From the NCBI GenBank assembly GCA_944392775.1, contig CALXXV010000004.1, forward strand, positions 1 through 40,958: a DNA stretch of 40,958 nt. Direction: 5' to 3'. Both the position numbers and the translations under genes were made by a program. Below the pieces are notes generated by a model. That model did no database searches. It saw only the letters and a program-made list of their open reading frames with translations, and had not been told where the DNA came from. Of the stretch, positions 1 through 8,273 are shown piece after piece; within the stretch, counting starts at the first letter, position 1, and each line of letters begins with the position of its first letter. This DNA is from an uncultured Alphaproteobacteria bacterium. Its GTDB lineage: Bacteria > Pseudomonadota > Alphaproteobacteria > Rs-D84.

Positions 1-1
1 A

Positions 2-142
2 CGTTATAACATTGAATATTCTCCAAGGGTTAAAGGCAAAGGGGATTTTAACTTTAAGCCGGGCGAGGCTTCAAAAGTTCGAGAAGACAGTCTGTGGTAT
101 ATCGTTCATGGTTGGACCATAAATAAACGTTTACAAAAATAA
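2..142 (+). CDS. C-terminal end of a gene cut by the window edge
   Basis: An open frame of 46 codons enters from the left edge and ends at TAA 140-142. It is followed within 6 bases by a good intrinsic terminator, which supports it as a true gene end. The visible residues are basic and polar, with no recognisable motif, and the last residues are KRLQK. I do not recognise the family, and too little is visible to assign a function. Confidence 0.55.
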   Translation, partial: RYNIEYSPRVKGKGDFNFKPGEASKVREDSLWYIVHGWTINKRLQK

Positions 143-147
143 AAAAG

Positions 148-173
148 CGGTAATGATGTCATTACCGTTTTTT
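148..173 (+). terminator. intrinsic terminator of the cut gene
   Basis: An 8-bp stem CGGTAATG/CATTACCG with a 4-base loop is followed by six T. It sits directly after the stop codon of the partial gene. Confidence 0.8.
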
Positions 174-232
174 ACCAATTGACACCAATATAATTAAAAT
201 GCAAAAATATACTTATCATCAGGAGAGTTGTT

Positions 233-1420
233 TTGAAAAAAATTATAATAATATTTTCTTCTTTATTTATATTTTTTTCTTTACCCGTTTATGCTGTAAC
301 AACATGTTCTTATGATAACGGCAAATGTTCAGCAGGATGTGAATTCGACGGAAATACAAATAAATGTAAACTATGTGAACCAGGAACATTTAACGGAACA
401 ATTGGGGGTACATGTAAAACATGTACAAAACCGGACAACGCAGAATTTTTAAACGGAATAGACGTAACAGGTATGACACAAGATACGTGCCCATGGGTAA
501 TACATTGTGCAGAAAATCAATATTATGATAATTTGACATGCAAAAATTGTGATCCACATTATCATTCTGACGCATTTGATTTATACGGAATAAATGTTAA
601 TTGTAGTGGAGACTATCAAAATACTAATAACTGTAAACATTATGACAAAAGCTATTGCGAAGCAAACATTTACACGATAACAATAGATCCAGATTTACCA
701 GAAGGCGACCGTTGGCTTATTAACGGACAATACGGGAATGGAAATATTATTTTAGAAGAAAAGTATGGTATTGGTTTTAGATATACAACGCTTAACGAAA
801 CTGAGTTTTCACCGATACTGATACCTCTATCTCTCACACCAGAAACATATTTTTGGAGAATAGCTAATGGTGTTTATACAGAACCAGACGGCGCAGGTGA
901 ACTGGTATATAATTCTCCATTTTTTGACACAACCTATTTTAAAAGCAATGCTTCATTATATATAAACTGGGATAATAAAAATGCACTATATCATATAGAT
1001 TATTATAAATCAGATACAGATACTGATGTTTATTATTCTCAAATTTGCCAAACAGAAATATCTTGCAAAGCAATTGAGTCAGAAATATATAAAGCAGGAT
1101 ATTATTTTTCCCATTGGCAATGCAAGGAAGGCTGTGAAGGCATAAAAAATGTAGGGGATGAAATAATCCCAATAAGTAAAGATTTTTTATATGAACAAAC
1201 ACAGAAGCCAATTAAATTATATGCTGTATTTGAAACATGCCCTGCTGGTTATTATTGTTCTGGGCTAGAAACCCTTTCTAAATGTCCTGCCGGTATGACA
1301 AGTACAGCTGGTGCGAAAACAGAGACAGAATGTTATTTTAAACCAAGTAATGATGGTACAAAATTTCGTGACAAAAATGGTTGTTTTTCTCTGCCCGGGG
1401 CAGAAATTATACGATATTAG
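233..1420 (+). CDS. secreted cysteine-rich protein with EGF-like/GCC2_GCC3-type segments
   Basis: 395 aa. The start is TTG, chosen because AGGAGAG lies 6 bases upstream and the frame opens with a classic signal peptide (MKK, hydrophobic run, cleavage near VYA at about residue 21). The N-terminal third (about 25-150) is dense in cysteines spaced like small disulfide-rich modules. The middle (about 150-330) resembles InlB-type B-repeat wording (GYYFSHWQC followed by a GD segment), a weak resemblance. The end (about 335-385) has CPAGYYC and CPAGMTSTAGA, typical of GCC2_GCC3/ephrin-receptor-like repeats. It is therefore exported and probably disulfide-bonded in the periplasm or on the surface. 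Its 3' end overlaps the convergent pth by 14 bases, with no terminator between them. The exact role is unknown. Other secreted Cys proteins lie at 28-36 kb. Confidence 0.75.
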   Translation: MKKIIIIFSSLFIFFSLPVYAVTTCSYDNGKCSAGCEFDGNTNKCKLCEPGTFNGTIGGTCKTCTKPDNAEFLNGIDVTGMTQDTCPWVIHCAENQYYDNLTCKNCDPHYHSDAFDLYGINVNCSGDYQNTNNCKHYDKSYCEANIYTITIDPDLPEGDRWLINGQYGNGNIILEEKYGIGFRYTTLNETEFSPILIPLSLTPETYFWRIANGVYTEPDGAGELVYNSPFFDTTYFKSNASLYINWDNKNALYHIDYYKSDTDTDVYYSQICQTEISCKAIESEIYKAGYYFSHWQCKEGCEGIKNVGDEIIPISKDFLYEQTQKPIKLYAVFETCPAGYYCSGLETLSKCPAGMTSTAGAKTETECYFKPSNDGTKFRDKNGCFSLPGAEIIRY

Positions 1421-1937
1421 AAAAACAGATTTTTGAAATAATTTCTGTTATTTCTTTTAACTCTGCTTCTGTAAACTTGCCTAAGACCCAATCAGCAGGA
1501 GAAATGTTTATATTAAAATCGCGGGGATGCCCAATACCAATTCTTATACGTCTGTAATCGGTACCGATAACCGCATCAATTGATTTTATACCGTTATGCC
1601 CTGCACTGCCACCACCAACCTTTTGACGCACAGTTCCCAACTTTAAATCCATGTCATCATGGATCACAACAATATTTTCCAAAGGTATTTTATAAAAATT
1701 TACTAATTCACCAACTGCCAATCCACTGTTATTCATAAAAGTTTGCGGTTTTACAAAAATGATTTTATGCCCATCTAAGATTTTAGAACATGTAAGGGCA
1801 TGTTTTTCTTTTTTCCACCCTTCCGCTTCTCCAACAAGACTGTCTATTGCCATAAAACCGACATTATGACGTGTATGTTCATATTCTATTCCTGGATTTC
1901 CAAGGCCAACTATCAACAAAGGTTTATTTTCTTGCAT
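1407..1937 (-). CDS. pth: peptidyl-tRNA hydrolase
   Basis: 176 aa, slightly short for the family (about 190). It recycles tRNA by cleaving the ester bond of peptidyl-tRNA released from stalled ribosomes, in the cytoplasm. Family signatures are all present: LIVGLGNPGIEYEHTRHNVG at residues 8-27 with the catalytic His in TRHNVG, KPQTFMNNSG around residue 62, the HDDMDL segment around 93, and GGGSAGHNGIKSI around 108. An AGGTG motif lies 6 bases before the ATG. It is divergent from the outer-membrane protein gene, with 47 bases between them, and convergent with the secreted Cys-rich gene. Only the extreme C-terminus is shortened. Confidence 0.97.
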   Translation of the reverse strand: MQENKPLLIVGLGNPGIEYEHTRHNVGFMAIDSLVGEAEGWKKEKHALTCSKILDGHKIIFVKPQTFMNNSGLAVGELVNFYKIPLENIVVIHDDMDLKLGTVRQKVGGGSAGHNGIKSIDAVIGTDYRRIRIGIGHPRDFNINISPADWVLGKFTEAELKEITEIISKICFSNIV

Positions 1938-1984
1938 ATATACACCTGTTTTTTCTATTATGATATCACATAAAGGAGAAAATT

Positions 1985-2521
1985 ATGAAATTAAAATACG
2001 CCATTATTTTAACAATTGCAACTGCGATATTTACAACCCCAAAAGCTAATGCAAATATTCTATTTGATATATACGCGGGGGCAAATATTGGTGCCGGCGG
2101 TCAAACAATATTTACAGAAGATGAAGATATTTCTAAATCTGCAGAATCTTACGGTGCAGTATTGGGTATAGATATTCCTATTTTACGCTTTGAATTAGAA
2201 TACAATTATTTAGATAGTGAAAAAGCACAGTTTAATATGGGTATGTTCAATCTTTATGCGAAAATGCCAACCACCATCATACAACCATATATTGGCGTCG
2301 GAGCCGGTACTACTTTTAGTAGCAAAATATTCGAAGAAGACTTAAATGAATCTGTCGCGTATCAAGGTATGCTGGGTGTAACATTTGGTTTACCTGTTAT
2401 ACCTATCAAACTTGATGCAGAAGCACGCGCTTTGTATATTCCAAATGTATACGAAGCAAATGAAACAAAATCTGATTTATTAAATTATGATCTTAGATTA
2501 AAACTACGTTATATATTTTAA
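1985..2521 (+). CDS. small outer-membrane beta-barrel protein (OMP_b-brl/surface antigen type)
   Basis: 178 aa. A signal peptide is clear (KLKYAIILTIATAIF, cleavage after ANA near residue 23). The mature part begins ILFDIYAGANIGAGG and alternates polar and hydrophobic residues in short strands. It ends RLKLRYIF, with the C-terminal aromatic typical of outer-membrane insertion. The size fits an 8-stranded barrel like OmpW/OmpX or the rickettsial P44/Msp2 family. AAAGGAGAA lies just upstream. polA begins 14 bases after its stop, so the two may share a transcript. Substrate or ligand cannot be told from sequence. Confidence 0.75.
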   Translation: MKLKYAIILTIATAIFTTPKANANILFDIYAGANIGAGGQTIFTEDEDISKSAESYGAVLGIDIPILRFELEYNYLDSEKAQFNMGMFNLYAKMPTTIIQPYIGVGAGTTFSSKIFEEDLNESVAYQGMLGVTFGLPVIPIKLDAEARALYIPNVYEANETKSDLLNYDLRLKLRYIF

Positions 2522-2535
2522 AAATGGTATAAAAA

Positions 2536-5325
2536 ATGCTGACGCTAATTGATGGAAATTCTTTATTATTTCGTGCTTATTATGGGGTACACAGCCGACT
2601 TACACGTGCCGACGGTACGCCTACAGGTGCTGTATACGGGTTCTTTAATATGTTATTGCCTATATTAGCGTCAGCAAAACCAGAAGATTCTTTTGTATGT
2701 ATATTTGATGCATCCAGAATCTCTTTTAGACAAGACATTTTCCCAGAATATAAAGCTAATCGTACGGAAACACCAGAAGATTTAATAACGCAATCTTACA
2801 TGGTTCGTGAAGGCGTTTCAGCAATGGGAATGCCTGTTTTATGTATCCCTGGCGTTGAGGCAGACGATGTAATCGCAACATTAGCTCGCGAAAACTGCAA
2901 TTCAACAGATGCGACCAGAATAATAACCAGTGATAAAGATTTGATGCAACTGGTATCTGATTGCGTGTTCTTATATGACGGTTTAAAACAACGAGAAATA
3001 AGAGAAGCCCAAGTTTTTGAAAAATTTGGGGTCGGTCCAGCCCAAGTAATAGACGTACAAAGTTTAATGGGTGATTCTTCAGATAATGTTCCAGGGGTTC
3101 CAGGAATTGGTCCTAAAAAAGCCGCAGAACTGATAAATCAATTTAACAATATTGATAACTTATATCAAAACTTAGACAAGATACCAAATGAACGTATACG
3201 TAACTTACTGAAAGACAATAAAGAAAAAGCCTATATTTCTAAACAACTTGTAACTTTAAAAACTGATGTTGATTTATCCGGACTAAAAATAGCCCCTTTT
3301 CGATTTAACACACCTGCAGCATTAGAATATGTAAAAACAAAAATAGAAAGTAATTCTCTGGCAGAAAAAATTCAAAAGCTATTCCCGATTGAAAAATTTA
3401 ATCCGTCAGAAATGCCCGAACCATTCGTTTATTCGAAATCAGAATGTGACATAGACCAAAATAAACTAAAGCATCATGAAAAGAACGAATCAAAAACAAC
3501 ATTAAAAGAATTAACTTTTGAAACCATTTCTAAAGTAGAAGAACTTGATGCATTCATTGCGAAAATAAAACATATAGTTGCATTTGATACAGAGACAACC
3601 GGATTAAACCCTCTAACAGATAAACTTGTCGGCATTTCTATGTCAACCGAACAATCTCATGGAATATATATACCTATACGCCATAAAATATCTAATACAG
3701 ACCTTTTTGAAAAAGAGTCTGTGGCCCCGAACCAGATTCCACTAGATATAGTTTATGAAAAAATCTGGGGCATACTTACAAATCCTAACATAATAAAGGT
3801 AGGCCACAATGTAAAATATGATTTGCATATTTTGGCAAATGAAGGTTGGGACGTTCAAAAAATTGCCCCATTAGACGATACGATGCTGTTATCATATGCA
3901 TTACATGGAACGCTTCATGGACATGGACTTGATGAACTATCAATAAAATATCTGGGACACGAGAATATATCTTTCGCATCCTTGTTTCCACCCAAAACAA
4001 AAGATGCAGATATGCACTTTGATTTATTAAATATCGATAAAGCTACGCCATATGCCGCAGAAGACGCGACAGTCTGCCTTGCTCTTTATAAACTTATGCG
4101 ACCAGAATTAGAAACTAATAAAAAATTATGTGAACTTTATGACAATTGTGATAGACCATTATTAAAGATATTATTAAAAATGGAAAGGTCTGGAGTACTT
4201 GTAAATAAAACCGGCCTACAACAACTATCTAACATATTTCATGAACAACTAACTAAACTGGGAACAGAAATATGGGCTATGGCAGGTCATGAATTTAATA
4301 TTGCTAGCCCGAAACAATTAGGAACAATTTTATTTGACGAACTAAAACTGCCTGCAAATAAAAAAAGATCAACAGATGCAGAAAGTTTAAACGATATGAT
4401 TGACGAACATCCGATAATAGAAAAAATATTAAATTGGCGTTCTATCGCAAAGCTGGCAGGCACTTACGCGGACGCATTGCCGCGGCAGATTGCATCTGAC
4501 GGACGAATTCATACTACATATTTACAAACCAGTACAAACACAGGTCGTCTTTCAAGTCGCGACCCTAATCTGCAAAACATACCTATCAAAACTGAATTAG
4601 GCGAAGAAATAAGAAAATGTTTCATTGCCCCAGAAGAATCTTTATTAATCTCTGTTGATTACTCACAAATTCAATTAAGATTATTAGCAGACGTAGCAGA
4701 TGTTCATACTTTTAAAGAAACTTTTAATTCAGGTAAAGATATTCACGAGCAAACTGCTAGAAAAATCTTTAATATCGCAGAAGGAAATCCTGTACCAAAA
4801 GATTTAAGACGTGCAGCAAAAACCGTAAACTTTTCCATAATATATGGTATATCTTCGTTCGGTCTATCAGGACAATTAGGAATATCACGCGCTGCGGCCC
4901 AAAACATAATAAATAACTACATGGCAAGTTTACCGGAAATAAAAGACTATATCGAGCATATCAAAGAATTTGCTTTAAAGAATGCCTGTGTTTATACGCC
5001 TTGGGGTAGAAGAATAGAAATACCAGAAGCAAAAAATCCGCGTATGCGCGGATACGCAATGCGTGCTGCAATAAACGCGCCAATTCAGGGCTTCGAAGCA
5101 GACCTGATGCGACGCGCAATGGTAAATATAGATGAAAAAATAATAAAACCTAATACAGATAAAATCCGAATGATAATGCAAGTACACGATGAAATAATAT
5201 TTGAATGCAAAGAAGACATAGCCGAAGAATTTGCAAAAAAGATAGAATTAGAAATGGAAAACGTTGCTAAACTATCTATACCATTAGCTGCTGATTATGT
5301 AATTGGTAAATATTGGGGAAAATAA
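2536..5325 (+). CDS. polA: DNA polymerase I
   Basis: 929 aa, full length, three domains. The 5' nuclease domain (about 1-290) has IDGNSLLFRAYYG, GVEADDV, TSDKDLMQ and GDSSDNVPGVPGIGPKKA. The 3'-5' exonuclease domain (about 340-535) keeps its metal ligands: D351/E353 in FDTETTGL, the D of GHNVKYD, and the D of YAAEDA, so proofreading should be active. In the polymerase domain, motif A is DYSQIQLR (D708), motif B is RRAAKTVNFSIIYG with the O-helix Lys and Phe, and motif C is MQVHDE. Oddity: the Glu of DYSQIELR (Glu710 in the E. coli enzyme, the ribose steric gate) is Gln713 here. No clear ribosome-binding site precedes the ATG, so translation may be coupled to the barrel gene 14 bases upstream. 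It functions in gap filling, Okazaki fragment maturation and repair. Confidence 0.98.
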   Translation: MLTLIDGNSLLFRAYYGVHSRLTRADGTPTGAVYGFFNMLLPILASAKPEDSFVCIFDASRISFRQDIFPEYKANRTETPEDLITQSYMVREGVSAMGMPVLCIPGVEADDVIATLARENCNSTDATRIITSDKDLMQLVSDCVFLYDGLKQREIREAQVFEKFGVGPAQVIDVQSLMGDSSDNVPGVPGIGPKKAAELINQFNNIDNLYQNLDKIPNERIRNLLKDNKEKAYISKQLVTLKTDVDLSGLKIAPFRFNTPAALEYVKTKIESNSLAEKIQKLFPIEKFNPSEMPEPFVYSKSECDIDQNKLKHHEKNESKTTLKELTFETISKVEELDAFIAKIKHIVAFDTETTGLNPLTDKLVGISMSTEQSHGIYIPIRHKISNTDLFEKESVAPNQIPLDIVYEKIWGILTNPNIIKVGHNVKYDLHILANEGWDVQKIAPLDDTMLLSYALHGTLHGHGLDELSIKYLGHENISFASLFPPKTKDADMHFDLLNIDKATPYAAEDATVCLALYKLMRPELETNKKLCELYDNCDRPLLKILLKMERSGVLVNKTGLQQLSNIFHEQLTKLGTEIWAMAGHEFNIASPKQLGTILFDELKLPANKKRSTDAESLNDMIDEHPIIEKILNWRSIAKLAGTYADALPRQIASDGRIHTTYLQTSTNTGRLSSRDPNLQNIPIKTELGEEIRKCFIAPEESLLISVDYSQIQLRLLADVADVHTFKETFNSGKDIHEQTARKIFNIAEGNPVPKDLRRAAKTVNFSIIYGISSFGLSGQLGISRAAAQNIINNYMASLPEIKDYIEHIKEFALKNACVYTPWGRRIEIPEAKNPRMRGYAMRAAINAPIQGFEADLMRRAMVNIDEKIIKPNTDKIRMIMQVHDEIIFECKEDIAEEFAKKIELEMENVAKLSIPLAADYVIGKYWGK

Positions 5326-5348
5326 AAAACCGCAAATTGCGGTTTTTT
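5326..5348. terminator. bidirectional intrinsic terminator between polA and the DUF805 gene
   Basis: ACCGC-AAATT-GCGGT is flanked by an A run on the left and a T run on the right, so it can stop transcripts from both convergent genes. It overlaps the last codon of the minus-strand gene. Confidence 0.8.
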
Positions 5349-5886
5349 ATTTGTTGTACTTATGATATGAATTACCAGATATTTTTGTCGGTAATAAATA
5401 TAAAATTAAAATTATTGTGTTTACAACATTACCAATAAAATCCAATTCAAAAAAATATAATGTAAAAGAACCGGCAAAAAGAATCAAAAACAACCATGCA
5501 GGTTGCCCAAAATCATGAAATCTTCTTATACCCATAGATAAAGTTGGGACAAATATCGCCACCCCATATAAAGCAACCAAGCACAAAATAATCATAAAAA
5601 ATGTAAGTATACCAGGTTCTCTTAACCCAAGCACCCACAAAAGTAATATCAAAAATATAGGAAACAACATTAAAATACAATTAAACAATGTTGCCAACCA
5701 AAATTCAGACCGGGATGAAGTCCCCTTCCAATCAGTAAACCCGCGTTTCCAAAAGGCTTTATATGCCTGAAACATACTAGTATATGTCTTACTACATTTT
5801 ACGGAATTCTTTGAACCTGTCTTCTTCGTAGTAACAACAGGTTTACTTTTTGATTTACTGGTTTTAACAGTAGTTTTTTTTGTCAT
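5347..5886 (-). CDS. DUF805 family inner-membrane protein
   Basis: 179 aa. Residues 1-33 are a Lys/Ser/Thr-rich, probably disordered cytoplasmic tail, which is not part of the usual family of about 120-150 aa. The DUF805 core follows: a short amphipathic start ending FTDWKGTSSRSEFW, then four hydrophobic segments at about 65-85, 90-118, 128-148 and 150-170. Between them lies the family hallmark SMGIRRFHDFGQPAW. AAGGAGGA stands 7 bases before the ATG. The function of DUF805 (YhaH-like) proteins is not established. It is downstream of rpsU on the same strand but separated from it by a terminator. Confidence 0.85.
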   Translation of the reverse strand: MTKKTTVKTSKSKSKPVVTTKKTGSKNSVKCSKTYTSMFQAYKAFWKRGFTDWKGTSSRSEFWLATLFNCILMLFPIFLILLLWVLGLREPGILTFFMIILCLVALYGVAIFVPTLSMGIRRFHDFGQPAWLFLILFAGSFTLYFFELDFIGNVVNTIILILYLLPTKISGNSYHKYNK

Positions 5887-5919
5887 ATAGTATCCTCCTT
5901 AATACTTGGAATTATATCA

Positions 5920-5947
5920 TAAAAAAAATCCCGCAACAGCAGGATTT
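5920..5947 (-). terminator. intrinsic terminator after rpsU
   Basis: Read on the minus strand, a 9-bp stem AAATCCTGC/GCGGGATTT (one G-T pair) with loop TGTT is followed by a T run. It is placed 7 bases after the rpsU stop. Confidence 0.8.
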
Positions 5948-5953
5948 ATTTTT

Positions 5954-6160
5954 TTAGAATCCAAAAACCATTCTTTGTTTTGATTGACGTTTCTTTTCGT
6001 TACGAACGGCTTCTTCTTTCAAACGTTTGCGTTTTGTAGTTGGTTTTTCATAACGCTGACGTTCTTTCATTTCGCGGTATAATCCCTCTTTCTGAGATTT
6101 ACGTTTTGCAACGCGCAATGCCTGTTCTACGTTATTATCGCGAACCAGAACTTTTACCAT
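5954..6160 (-). CDS. rpsU: 30S ribosomal protein S21
   Basis: 68 aa, normal S21 length. It starts [20 protein letters not shown] and continues with the strongly basic helix containing [13 protein letters not shown] and [10 protein letters not shown]21 binds the 30S platform near the 16S 3' end and helps initiation on mRNAs. AAAGGGGGTG lies 8 bases upstream of the ATG, a strong Shine-Dalgarno sequence. tRNA-Ala lies about 50 bases upstream on the same strand, with no terminator seen between, so the two may be co-transcribed from the promoter at 6327-6355. Confidence 0.97.
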   Translation of the reverse strand: MVKVLVRDNNVEQALRVAKRKSQKEGLYREMKERQRYEKPTTKRKRLKEEAVRNEKKRQSKQRMVFGF

Positions 6161-6209
6161 AGGTTATTCACCCCCTTTTAACGCATTATCTTTTGTTTTT
6201 ACAAACTTT

Positions 6210-6285
6210 TGGTGGAGCTGATCAGACTCGAACTGACGACCCCCTGCTTGCAAAGCAGGTGCTCTACCAACTGAGCTACAACCCC
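6210..6285 (-). tRNA. tRNA-Ala(UGC)
   Basis: 76 nt with encoded CCA. The minus strand begins GGGGTTGTAGCTCAGTTGG. The anticodon TGC is at 6250-6252 in the loop TTTGCAA. The T-loop is TTCGAGT. The acceptor stem has the G3-U70 wobble pair that identifies alanine tRNA. All four arms pair. Confidence 0.97.
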
Positions 6286-6326
6286 AAAACTTTGCTTTTG
6301 CTTTTATATTTTATTAAAGCTCACAG

Positions 6327-6355
6327 ATTTTATATAATATTATCATTATTGTCAA
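6327..6355 (-). promoter_or_regulatory. sigma70-type promoter for tRNA-Ala (and probably rpsU)
   Basis: On the minus strand, TTGACA (6350-6355) is followed by 17 bases and TAAAAT (6327-6332). The predicted start is about 35 bases before the tRNA. Confidence 0.6.
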
Positions 6356-6390
6356 TTAAAAATTAAAAAATGTATCATATAATCTTTTAC

Positions 6391-6419
6391 TGGACAGAAA
6401 ACTAAAGAAATCATATAAT
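6391..6419 (+). promoter_or_regulatory. promoter of the ABC exporter, predicting a nearly leaderless mRNA
   Basis: TGGACA (6391-6396), 17 bases, TATAAT (6414-6419). The -10 ends only 9 bases before the ATG at 6429, so the transcript should start 2-4 bases before the start codon. This agrees with the absence of any Shine-Dalgarno sequence. Confidence 0.6.
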
Positions 6420-6428
6420 TTAGCCGCT

Positions 6429-8234
6429 ATGTTTAAAAAAATTTCAAAGAAAATAAAAAAACTTATAAAAGGCGACGAAACAAACGTTCGCATTAAATGG
6501 TCTCTTTACGGGCGTGTTTGGCGCGAAATCGGTAAACCACAATGGAAATGGTTGCTTGCCGGTATTCTTGCCACTATCGGGGCGGCGGCGGCAGAAGCGT
6601 ACACCATTACATTGGTACAACAAGTAGTGGACAAAGCTTTTATACAAAAAAGTATGCAATATATTTATTTTTTTGGTCTACAAATTATCGCGGCATTTGG
6701 CTTTAAGGGTATATTTAGTTATGCAAAATCTCTTATTATGGCAAAAGCCGGTTTAATAGCCAGCGCAAACTTACAAAAGCGTATTTATAACCACATGGTT
6801 AAAATGAATATATCCAAATTTTATGGCGACGGAATTGGTAAAAATTTAAATTATTTCAGCGTACAAGCTGGTGCAGTATTAAACTTAGTTACAGGGACCA
6901 TAATAAGCACGATACAACAAATTGCCACTTTGGCAATGACATTAGCTTTAATGATTTATTACGCTCCACAAATGTGTGCAGTACTTTTATTTCTTGTCCC
7001 TGCTATTTTGGTACCTATGGTTCTTATTATGCGAAAGCGTCGTAAATTATCTCGCGAATCGTTTGGTATTGCCAACAACGTATCACAGCACTTAAATCAA
7101 ACATTACATGGGATAAAAACGATTCAGGCTTTTGCAACAGAAGAAAAAGAGACAGAACGTTTTTCGCGCGTATTGGATTCTTCTATGGTAAATTCTTATA
7201 AAGGGACTCAGGCATTTGCCTTACAGTCACCCTTACTAGAATTAATGATTTCTATTGGTTTATGCTTGGCATTAATTATTGGAGGGCACTTTATTGTAAC
7301 AGGTGCAATTACAACAGGTGACTTTACTGCATTCTTATTGGCATTAACTGCAGCGTATAAACCAGCACGTAGTATAACCAGTACTAACAATACGATACAA
7401 CATGGATTATTAGCAGCAGAAGTCCTTTTTGACTTTTTGGACAGTAAACCAGACATCCAAGATTTACCAGATGCAAAAGAACTAAAATCAGACAAAATGT
7501 CTATAACTTTTAATCACGTATATTTTGAATACAATCCGGGCGAATTAGTATTAAAAGATATAAATTTAAATGTACCGTCTGGTAAAGTTTGTGCATTGGT
7601 TGGTCCGTCAGGAGGCGGAAAAACAACCATGTTCAATCTAATAGAACGTTTCTATGAACCACAAAAAGGTAAAATAGAGATAAATAAAACAGATATAAAA
7701 CAATTTACTTTACGTTCATTACGTAAAAATATTGCAGAGGTTTCTCAGGATGTATTTTTATTCAACGGAACGATAGAAGAAAATATAAAATATGGGGCCC
7801 CAGATGCAACTTTTGAACAGGTAGAAGCTGCTGCACGTGCAGCAAATGCACACGATTTTATCATGAGTTTTCCTAAAAAATACAAATCAAAAGTCGGTGA
7901 AGGTGGGGCATTATTATCGGGCGGTCAGAAGCAAAGAATTGCAATTGCTCGTGCAATTTTAAAAGATGCCCCTATACTACTATTAGACGAAGCGACATCC
8001 GCACTTGATACCCAAAGTGAAAAACTAATCCAATCGGCATTAAAAGATTTAATGAAAGGTCGTACAACTTTCGTAATTGCTCACAGATTATCGACAATAT
8101 TAGACGCAGATATAATATGTGTAATAAAAGATGGAAAAATAATTGAAAAAGGAACAGATGCAGAACTTATCGCTTTGGACGGCGAATATAAAAAGTTGCG
8201 CGACATTCAATTTAAAAATAAAAAGAATAAATAA
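6429..8234 (+). CDS. ABC exporter half-transporter, MsbA-like (lipid A/lipid flippase type)
   Basis: 601 aa, the length of a type IV half-exporter that works as a homodimer in the inner membrane. The transmembrane domain (about 30-340) contains about six hydrophobic helices and the QTLHGIKTIQAFATE coupling segment. In the nucleotide-binding domain (about 355-590), Walker A is GPSGGGKTT at residue 392, the Q-loop is EVSQDVFLFNG, the signature is LLSGGQKQR near 496, Walker B is ILLLDEATSALD, and the H-loop is VIAHRLSTI. All catalytic elements are intact. By family it most resembles MsbA/multidrug exporters, so a lipid A-core flippase is plausible, but substrate cannot be fixed by sequence. No ribosome-binding site precedes the ATG; see the promoter at 6391. 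Confidence 0.9.
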   Translation: MFKKISKKIKKLIKGDETNVRIKWSLYGRVWREIGKPQWKWLLAGILATIGAAAAEAYTITLVQQVVDKAFIQKSMQYIYFFGLQIIAAFGFKGIFSYAKSLIMAKAGLIASANLQKRIYNHMVKMNISKFYGDGIGKNLNYFSVQAGAVLNLVTGTIISTIQQIATLAMTLALMIYYAPQMCAVLLFLVPAILVPMVLIMRKRRKLSRESFGIANNVSQHLNQTLHGIKTIQAFATEEKETERFSRVLDSSMVNSYKGTQAFALQSPLLELMISIGLCLALIIGGHFIVTGAITTGDFTAFLLALTAAYKPARSITSTNNTIQHGLLAAEVLFDFLDSKPDIQDLPDAKELKSDKMSITFNHVYFEYNPGELVLKDINLNVPSGKVCALVGPSGGGKTTMFNLIERFYEPQKGKIEINKTDIKQFTLRSLRKNIAEVSQDVFLFNGTIEENIKYGAPDATFEQVEAAARAANAHDFIMSFPKKYKSKVGEGGALLSGGQKQRIAIARAILKDAPILLLDEATSALDTQSEKLIQSALKDLMKGRTTFVIAHRLSTILDADIICVIKDGKIIEKGTDAELIALDGEYKKLRDIQFKNKKNK

Positions 8235-8273
8235 TTAACTAAAAAAGGAGGGACAAATCAAGAGTATAAAAAT

